From contig NC_135177.1 of assembly GCF_041146795.1 (NCBI RefSeq), positions 1,169,060 through 1,233,059 of the forward strand: 64,000 nt of DNA, given 5' to 3'. Made by a program: the position numbers and the translations under genes. The notes under the pieces were generated by a model. The model was not told the DNA's origin and made no database searches. It was given only the letters and a program-made list of their open reading frames with translations. Origin of the DNA: Maylandia zebra. Lineage: Eukaryota; Chordata; Actinopteri; Cichliformes; Cichlidae. Positions 57,038 through 64,000 of the stretch are shown here, in pieces; the stretch's first letter is position 1, and each line of letters begins with the position of its first letter.

Positions 57038-57455
57038 TGTTACGTTTCGGTGTTGTCAGTGTGTTGTTTTTGGCGTGACTGTTATGTGTTTCCTGTTTTA
57101 CTTTGAAAGTCTGTGTTATCTTAGTGTTTTCAGTTTACGTTTCCCTGTCTCGTCAGTTCTGAGTTGCCCCAGCTGTGTTTCCCTCTTGTTGTCCATTTTC
57201 CTGATTGCTCCCTCTAGGTATTTAAACCCTGTGTTTCAGTGTGTCATGGTCGCGATCTCCCCCGTGTTGTAAATAGTTTGGTGTTTTGTTGTAAATAAAT
57301 AGTTTGTTGTAAATAGCTGTAAATAGATTTGTCGATACTTTCGTTTTGGGATTTTGGTGGAGAGCCATAGTGGGGTTTTTTTGTGTGTTTTTTTTTTTTT
57401 CTTTATTTTTTTTTTTTTCGTGTTGCACTCCAGTTGCCTAGGCCGGGGTGTAACA
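57038..57455 (+). repeat. 5' LTR of element D
   Basis: It has TATA-like 'gtatttaaaccctg' (57214) and 'gtaaataaatag' (57290) as polyadenylation signal, followed by T-rich runs and the end TGTAACA. Confidence 0.82.
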
Positions 57456-58163
57456 TATGGGGGCTCGTCCGGGGACCGCCCCAGCCTTTGTCGTCTGCTG
57501 GAGGGTCCGTGGGACCGCTCCAGCCTTCATCCGCCTTCGCTGGAGGGTCCGTGGGACTGCTCCAGCCTTCATCCCCCTTCGCTGGGGGGTCCGAGGGACC
57601 GCTCCAGCCTTCGTCGTCTGCTGGAGGGTCGGTGGGGCCGCTCCAGCCTTCATCAGCTTCGTCTGCCTTCGCTCAGCCATCCGCCTTCGCTGGAGGGTCC
57701 GAGGGACCGCTCCAGCCTTCATCCGCCTTTGCTGGAGGGTCCGGGGGACCGCACCAGTCTTCGTCGTCTGCTGGAGGGTCCGTGGGACCGCTCCAGCCTC
57801 CATCAGCTTGGTCTGCCTTCATCCGCCTTCGCTGGGGGGAGGGTCCGTGGGACCGCCCCAGCCTTTGTCGTCGCTGGAGGGTCCGTGGGACCGCTCCAGC
57901 CTTCATCCGCCTTCGCTGGAGGGTCCGAGGGACCGCTCCAACCTTCGTCGTCTGCTGGAGGGTCAGTGGGACCGCTCCAGCCTTCATCAGCTTTGTCTGC
58001 CTTCGCTTCAGCCGTCCGCCTTCGCTGGAGGGTCCGTGGGACCGCTCCAGCCTTCGTCGTCTGCTGGAGGCTCAGTGGGACCGCTCCAGCCTTCATCGGC
58101 TTCATCTGTCTGGATCAAACTTTTCACTTGGTGTTAAATGTTTGATTTTTGGGTGGGGGGAAC
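57456..58163 (+). CDS. AGGSxGPLQPSS repeat frame of element D
   Basis: The interior is about 15 imperfect units of 39-42 bp built on 'ctggagggtccgtgggaccg' plus 'ctccagccttc', often with an added 'atccgccttcg' or 'gtcgtctg'. Because unit lengths are multiples of three and stop-poor, all three forward frames (and long parts of the reverse) are open; they read FAGGSVGPLQPSSA, WRVRGTAPAFI and LEGPWDRSSLHP types. The frame with FAGGSxGPLQPSS matches element C's PVSAGGSEGPVQP. No start codon is clearly placed, and whether any frame is translated is unknown. Confidence 0.4.
57458..57474 (+). promoter_or_regulatory. Primer-binding site, tRNA-Pro type
   Basis: TGGGGGCTCGTCCGGGG lies two bases after the 5' LTR. 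It matches the well-known tRNA-Pro primer site of gammaretrovirus-like elements over its first 16 bases. Confidence 0.9.
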
Positions 58164-58585
58164 TGTTACGTTTTGGTGTTGTCAGTGTGTTGTTTTTGGC
58201 GTGACTGTTATGTGTTTCCTGTTTTACTTTGAAAGTCTGTGTTATCTTAGTGTTTTCAATTTACGTTTCCCTGTCTCATCAGTTCTGAGTTGCCCCAGCT
58301 GTGTTTCCCTCTTGTTGTCCATTTTCCTGATTGCTCCCTCTAGGTATTTAAACCCTGTGTTTCAGTGTGTCATGGTCGCGATCTCCCCCGTGTTGTAAAT
58401 AGTTTGGTGTTTTGTTGTAAATAAATAGTTTGTTGTAAATAGCTGTAAATAGATTTGTCGATACTTTCGGTTTGGGATTTTGGTGGAGAGCCTTAGTGGG
58501 GGTTTTTTGTGTGTTTTTTTTTATTTATTTATTTATTTATATTTTTTTCGTGTTGCACTCAGGTTGCCTAGGTCGGGGTGTAACA
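58164..58585 (+). repeat. 3' LTR of element D
   Basis: It aligns with 57038-57455 end to end, with differences such as cgttttgg for cgtttcgg and gtctcatcag for gtctcgtcag, plus T-run changes. Confidence 0.82.
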
Positions 58586-58589
58586 GCAT

Positions 58590-59060
58590 TCTTTTGATCG
58601 GCCTTACTTTTCCTTCGGGCTTGGCGGGCGTCTCGTCACAGCTCTGTCAGCTGACGCAGTCTAGGAATTCCTCATGTAGTGAAACGGGTCTTAGGTTTAG
58701 TGCTCTCCATCTCTGCTGCATGAGATCGCATTCCTGCAGCACTGTTGACTTTTTCAGGTTGTTGTTGTGGGTCCAGCTCTTACAGCATTTGGTCAGTGTC
58801 ACGTATGGGGGAAAGCAGGAGTCCAGTCAGCCTCGGCTTTCAGGGCCGGCAAAGCAGCCTGTAATTAAACATACAGAGAAAAAACAAAAAACAAAAGCAA
58901 ACGAACAGGAAAATGATGTTGTGTTGGCTGTATTACAACGAGAGGGGAGAACCACCGGGACCAGGCCCTGTGTCAGCCTTCTCTCCCCCTTTTTTTGTTT
59001 TTTTCTCTCCCGATATAATCAACTCATGACCCACCAAGCTGACAGGACAACCAGGTAAAA
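58590..59060. other. No gene recognised
   Basis: This is the continuation of the sequence interrupted by element D. No terminus or conserved frame was identified. Confidence 0.35.
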
Positions 59061-59373
59061 TGGTAAATGGCCTGTATTTATATAGCACTTCACTAGTCCC
59101 TAAGGACCCCAAAGCGCTTTACATATCCAGTCATCCACCCATTCACACACTGGTGATGGCAAGCTACATTGTAGCCACAGCCACCCTGGGGCGCACTGAC
59201 AGAGGCGAGGCTGCCGGACACTGGCGCCACCGGGCCCTCTGACCACCACCAGTAGGCAACGGGTGAAGTGTCTTGCCCAAGGACACAACGACCGAGACTG
59301 TCCAAGCCGGGGCTCGAACCGGCAACCTTCCGATTACAAGGCGAACTTCCAACTCTTGAGCCACGATCGCCCC
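59061..59373 (-). mobile_element. tRNA-derived SINE (AFC-like)
   Basis: It is nearly identical to the SINE at 3243-3567, differing mainly by a shorter 'cacacattca' tract. The minus strand has the tRNA-like head with 'ggttcgagcccc' and tail 'gtgctatataaatacagg'. A short 'caggta' duplication may flank it. Confidence 0.8.
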
Positions 59374-59664
59374 AACAGGTACATGTTAAAATTCTTAAGA
59401 TCATGTTTAAAAGCCCAAAGAGAAATTTTCTTTCATTCAGTACTCACTTGTATCAATCAATCAGCAGAAAACATGTCACAATTTGAATCTTTTAACCCCT
59501 AAATTTGTCGTGTCTTCACTGGTTGGTCAGACCAGTGTCTTTTTTCTTTGAAGTTAAATTGTTGTCCTGCAACCCAGAGAGTTTATTTGTCAGTAATGTA
59601 TTTATCCTTTAACAACAGGTGTATGTTAAGTTTCGCTGCTTTAGCCTTGCTGGAAAATCTTCAC
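59374..59664. other. No feature recognised
   Basis: AT-rich spacer between the SINE and the Penelope fragment. Confidence 0.35.
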
Positions 59665-59972
59665 ATGATCCTCTAATCGCCTGAGCCAAGGTGTGAAATT
59701 GGGTGTGGGACCCAATCAGCCAGAGTTTCACACCCAATTTCACACCTTGGCTCAGGCGATTAGAGGATCATCAGGGGGTCCTTTTGTCCCTCTGTGGGGG
59801 GTCACTCCCATTAGGTTTATATCTGGGACTCTCCACCATTTGACCTTAGAACTGAAGAAGCTTCTCGGATGAGAGGTGAAACGTCTTCAAGCAACTTAAA
59901 GAAGTCCAGACGCTGTTCTTTGCAAGCTACTTTGACTACGATGACCTGGATGACTGAGAACCTTCACAGACA
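59665..59972 (+). mobile_element. Penelope 3' end with snap-back
   Basis: The plus strand reads the element's 3' region (ctctccaccatttgacctta, cttctcggatgagaggtgaa) to its extreme end 'gactgagaaccttcacagaca'. Its first about 35 bases ('gatcctctaatcgcctgagc...') are repeated inverted from about 59733 to 59770, a foldback at the truncated 5' side. The duplicated LTR-LINE block begins at once after it. Confidence 0.8.
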
Positions 59973-59974
59973 TA

Positions 59975-61073
59975 CTCCCAATTCTTTGAATCTTTGGGCT
60001 GAAGGAAGGACAATACTCGGTGTATTTATGCTCAATCAACAATCATTTATTTCCATACAATTCAACACAAAGAGCATTTAGAACCATCATGATGGGGAGA
60101 CATGCCTGAAGAGGGTCACAGCAAGTCTCAAAATGGTGACGGGTTACACAGCCTTTTATAGCTCCTAGTGGCCCCCACCTAGTCGTAAAAGACCAAACAT
60201 TAACATTCTTTCTCTCTTACGGCGCCTAAGTTATGACCTCGGCAGTTGTTTCTCTGCTTTCTGTAAGGTGGGGGTGTGGAATGTGGTCTGTCTATCTCCC
60301 CTGTCTTAGACACAGAGTCTCCTGCTTACAACCTTCTTTTTATGATTCAACAATAAAGCATTTTAAGAAAACAGTGTAATACATTCACAGCAGATCAAGG
60401 ATACAGAGTGATGCACATTTATCTAATGAACTAATACGTGAATATGTTCTTTTAACTCAAAAGTATAATGAGAACTAAACTACATACAGATCACACACTC
60501 TATATTAAAGGGTATAATATGATCTACAGCAGTATTCTAATTCAACTACTTTGATTACATATATAAGGTAACATATGATAACAGAATAATCTAATAAGGT
60601 GCAGGCTGTGTAAAGATGCTCCAGAGACAATCCAGCACATAACAGCAGGGTGCAAGATGCTAGCAGGCAAGGCATACATGGAACGCCATAACCAAGTGGC
60701 CGGCATAGTGTACAGAAACATCTGTGCTGAGTATAACCTGGAAGTCCCGAGGTCAAAATGGGAGATGCCCCCAAGGGTGGTGGAGAATGACCGAGCTAAG
60801 ATCCTGTGGGACTTCCAGATACAGACGGACAAAATGGTGGTGGCTAACCAACCTGACATAATGGTGGTAAACAAACATGAGAAGACGGCCGTAGTGATCG
60901 ATGTAGCCGTTCCCAGTGACAGCAACATCAGGAAGAAGGAACACGAGAAGCTCGAGAAATACCAAGGGTTAAGAGAAGAGCTGGAGAAGATGTGGAGGGT
61001 GAAGGTAACAGTGGTCCCAGTGGTGATCGGAGCACTAGGTGCGGTGACTCCCAAGCTAGGCGAGTGGCTCACT
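59975..61073 (+). repeat. 1,099-bp duplicate of LTR plus LINE
   Basis: It matches 53393-54491 over exactly the same length with only about eight to ten substitutions seen by eye (for example 'atcatttattt' for 'atcatgtattt', 'aagggtggtgg' for 'aaggttgatgg'). It includes most of the solo LTR (to 60596), the aggt junction and the LINE 3' part (60600-61073). The frame continues to 61109 into unrelated sequence (TYEKSVQGAEML). Confidence 0.92.
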
Positions 61074-63388
61074 TATGAAAAGAGCGTGCAGGGAGCAGAG
61101 ATGTTGTGAGCACGAGCGACACGCTGAGAGCAGGTCTGCAGATGACTGTCAGCACATAGAGCAGAGATCTGAGCAAGAGCAAATGCCAACAACTGAGCGA
61201 GAGGGGCTGCTGTGCGTGTATACAGATAATAGGAAACACATTTCTTCCACGCAGCAATGAATTTTGTTCACTCAAATTAATCTTTTCTTCGCTCAAAATA
61301 ATTTTCTCCTCAAATGCCTTTTTTTTTTTTTAACATGCGCTCAGAACACAGGCACAAAAATAACACCATATCTGAAAGCGCACCCTGGGACACCAGAGCG
61401 GAAAATACAGGCAATGAAACAAGGAAAGGGACAAATATTGAAACCTGTTGCCAAGATAGTTGAAATAAAAGCACCAAACAGAAATATAAGATGTGTGTGT
61501 ATCTGTTTTTTCACAGGTATTCTGTGTATATACAGTATTTTTCAAAAGTCTAGAGACATGCCTCATTTCTTTATTTTTTCCTAGGAAAATAGAAAATAGG
61601 CAAACTGCTTTACTGAGACATGCAAATACTACTTAGACAGTCACAGAATCAAAACACTGAATAAACCTACAAACTAAGGCAATGTTGTGCCTGCTGAGGG
61701 CTGAAAAACATTCAAGCAGCCAGCACCTTTCAGGAAAAAGACAGACACCATAGCAACAGGAGAAAGTTAGAGAAAAGTAGAGCTGGGAGCCATGGTGGCT
61801 GCAGAGTTTGTGTTGAGTCATTGGACTGGAAAAGATATACGTTAATTGGAAGTAAATCTGACAGCTCTGGGAGGAAGAAATGAGGCACAGGAAGGGGTGA
61901 GGTGTGGGAAGCAATACCATCAGCAGACACCTAGATGCAGGAAAGTATTAAGGAGTGAACTCTCAGATCTGAAAAGGGTATTTCAAACATCTTGTAGTCA
62001 TTATGCATTTACTGTTTGCATTATAGTCCTTATTTTTCTCAAGTATGTAAGTAGAGGAAGAGGCAGAGATGCAACCAAGGTCTTCATTATTTCCAAGGAA
62101 GCTTTGTTTAAAAAAAAAAAAAAATTATTCAAATATAGTTATGAAATTTGTTTCCCTTAATGTCACAGAGCTGGTGAATCTAATACAAATATAAGAACAA
62201 ATACACAAATACAAGAATGGGAATGCGTTCTGGTGTTTTTGAAGCTGACAGATTTCTCCCTCCCATCTGAAAGAGCACCCTGAGACATCAGAAGGAAAAA
62301 ATATGGGCAATCAAAGAGGGAAAGGGACGAATATTGAAACCTGTTGCCAAGATAGTTGAAATAAAAGCATAGGGAAGTGAAACAGAAATATAAGATGTGT
62401 GTGTGTATCTTATTTACAAAGGATTGGCTGAAGTGTTTTTTTTAATCTCACAAAACACAACACAACTGCCCAATCTCATATCTACGTTGGCATGATTTGG
62501 TTTCATCAAACTACTCTCAGGTGGGTAGCACTCATCGCTCTTTATCAAGCCAGACAAATATCCACTAAATAAAACAAAAATGACATGGATAATCCAGATG
62601 CATAGCTGGAGAGGAAATCAATGAAAAAGCTATTATCCAGCATGAATAATCCTGATCGCAATGACTACCCCTTGGGCACTGGAGCACTTTCTCTCTACAA
62701 ACTGTTCTACTGTAACAAGGAAACATACAGGAAGTCTTTCATGTCTCATGTAATAACTCTCTACAGTACATCTGTCTAGCATATAATGATCTGTAGCTTT
62801 ATTTTTGTAGCTGTAGCTTTACTTTGCAACTTTACTTTAAAAATGTTTCGTTCATGGTTGACCATATATGGGTAAGCTGAGCCCACGACACCAAGAAGGC
62901 TCAGTCACACAATGCTGTCATGCGACTATGATGGCTGTCAGTCACATTCCAATAAATACTTTTGGACACCCCTTTAAAGTAATATCTATCATTTTGGATC
63001 ATTTTTCATGCTTCCGACAGATCAGTTCAGTTGGGCATTCAGTTAGAAAACTAAGCTGTAGGTAAAGTAGTCCCTAGAACAGAACTAACCTTCTTCATCA
63101 GGTTGTTGAGCCTTTAAGTGCTGCTATCCCAGCAGGTGATGGAAGAAGAGATTACACTGTCCACAACAGACTTACAGAAGATATGCAGAATCTTGCTGAA
63201 AACCTTGAAGGACCTAAGCTTCCTCAAGAGGTACAGTATGCTCTGTCCCTTCTCATAGATTGCTACTGAAATGTTTGAATGAGAAGTGACAAAACTGCCA
63301 GTTTATAGTAATTAGTAATCAAAAACAAAAAAATAAACTGATCTGCAATAGTTTGTATATTAGAGTGAATTATATATATTGAGCATCT
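61074..63388. other. Mostly unrecognised, one local duplication
   Basis: 61374-61502 and 62268-62408 are about 130-bp direct copies ('cctgttgccaagatagttga', 'gaaatataagatgtgtgtgt'). The sequence near 61535-61620 ('tttttcaaaagtctagagac', 'cctcatttctttat') resembles the end of a Tc1/mariner-like element. No gene was found. Confidence 0.4.
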
Positions 63389-63712
63389 GTGACCACGCCA
63401 ACTCCTGTATCCATACCAGTTCCTCGGGTGGGATTGGCAGAGGTCCAGCCTGTTCCTGCACCTACATTGGTTCCCCGGGTGGGGACGGCTGGTGTTCGGC
63501 CAGTACCAGCACCTATACCTGTTCCCTGGAGAGAAGCAACCAAGCTTCAGCCACAGTCACCCGTACAGCAGTTCCTTTTATCAGCTGGGGTTTCAGGAGA
63601 GCCTCACCAGCCACCACCTGTTTCTGCTGGGAGCTCTGGTAAGTCCATCCATCCACCACCAGCTCCCACGCCACTGCCAGCTGCAGCTCCACCACCTGCA
63701 CCTTCTGTCTGA
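63389..63712 (+). CDS. Proline-rich repeat-like frame
   Basis: The 107-codon frame has VSIPVPRVGLAEVQPVPAP and PTLVPRVGTAGVRPVPAP as two imperfect units, then LLSAGVSGEPHQPPPVSAGS and SGKSIHPPPAPTPLPAAAPP. The SAGxSGxxxxPP pattern recalls PVSAGGSEGPVQPP of element C. It may be the degenerate interior of a related element. The ATG lies within the repeat-like start, so the true start is unknown. No domain is recognised. Confidence 0.3.
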   Translation: MTTPTPVSIPVPRVGLAEVQPVPAPTLVPRVGTAGVRPVPAPIPVPWREATKLQPQSPVQQFLLSAGVSGEPHQPPPVSAGSSGKSIHPPPAPTPLPAAAPPPAPSV

Positions 63713-63785
63713 TAAAACTTACCGGGATGTTTGGAAGCTGATCAAAACAATTGAGGTGTCCAGCTATGCATATGATAATGGAAGG

Positions 63786-63900
63786 TGTTAATTTTCCTCT
63801 TGTCAAGAGCTCTGTGCAGGTAGGAATGGTGGACCCAATGTGCAGACACTCAGAGGCAACAACATGAACTTAAAACAGCTTTAATGCTGAACTCTGATGT
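63786..63900. repeat. Possible LTR edge
   Basis: TGTTAATTTTCC is followed by 'gcaggtaggaatggtggacc' and 'aacttaaaacagctttaatg', which parallels the element C LTR ('gcaggaggagtaggaccc'-like and 'aactcaaaaggcagctttat'). The sequence runs into a microsatellite and the window end, so no partner can be seen. Confidence 0.3.
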
Positions 63901-63916
63901 AACAAAACTGAGAACA

Positions 63917-63918
63917 CG

Positions 63919-64000
<82 letters not shown>
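63917..64000. repeat. CA microsatellite at window end
   Basis: About 40 CA units continue past the window boundary. Confidence 0.97.

Larger units (their letters stand above)
57038..58585 (+). mobile_element. LTR element D, compact, repeat-only interior
   Basis: The 5' LTR (57038-57455) and 3' LTR (58164-58585) run TGTTACGTTT...GGGGTGTAACA and differ at roughly eight sites plus T-run lengths. Outside is gcat on both sides (57034-57037, 58586-58589). A tRNA-Pro-type primer site follows the 5' LTR and a G-rich tract ('tttgggtggggggaac') precedes the 3' LTR. The 708-bp interior is a minisatellite with no retroviral gene. It has the form of a minimal non-autonomous retrovirus-like element. Confidence 0.85.

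Overview
The window looks like a gene-poor, transposon-saturated stretch of a ray-finned fish genome. The evidence is vertebrate-type introns (GT-AG plus one possible GC-AG), tRNA-headed SINEs whose tail matches fish LINE tails (AFC-like, the type described from cichlids), Penelope-like, Rex/CR1-like and REL-type LINEs, fish-style hAT, Tc1, PIF/Harbinger and piggyBac elements, and several LTR families. A cichlid or related percomorph is a reasonable guess, not a proof. I found no convincing intact host gene. The nearest candidate is a decayed multi-exon SAM-domain-like gene at 4721-6130 (minus).

Layout. 1-9607: a dispersed repeat, an hAT end split by a piggyBac MITE, an hAT (2748-3764) split by a SINE, the SAM-like pseudogene, and a LINE reverse transcriptase split by another hAT (6924-8468). 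9608-16118: an L1/Tx1-like LINE tail split by an unclassified DNA element (10663-16058), itself split by a Harbinger element (12022-15620) with two decayed genes. 16572-17135: a solo LTR. 19216-29281: two tail-to-tail SINEs separated by a Tc1 element (19594-29090), whose transposase gene is cut in three by a Penelope fragment and a 7 kb EnSpm/CACTA-like element carrying a DUF4806-type second gene.

31469-45688 is a Russian doll. A Ty3/gypsy-type solo LTR (TSD aactt) contains a 13.8 kb LTR element 'A' (TSD atcac, tRNA-Tyr-like primer site, no pol gene seen). A contains a solo LTR, a 2.2 kb Penelope element with a 17-bp TSD, a LINE tail and, inside its 5' LTR, a very young LTR element 'C' (TSD ggaag). 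C's only gene is a single 1,036-codon frame made almost wholly of minisatellite repeats.

46288-61073: an hAT (TSD catacagg), a second Harbinger relic, a Ty3/gypsy pol relic, a REL-endonuclease LINE split by a solo LTR, a relative of A, a compact LTR element 'D' (tRNA-Pro primer site, 708-bp repeat interior), a SINE, a Penelope end, and an exact-length 1,099-bp second copy of the LTR-plus-LINE block. 61074-64000 holds little: a small duplicated motif, a proline-rich frame resembling C, and a CA microsatellite running off the end.

The most unusual signal is that C and D, with unrelated LTRs and different primer or terminus types, both replace gag-pol with tandem arrays of the same core peptide (AGGSxGPxQP), and a third, weaker case lies at 63389-63712. 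All coordinates and duplications were read by eye. Family names rest on remembered protein and terminal motifs, not on searches.
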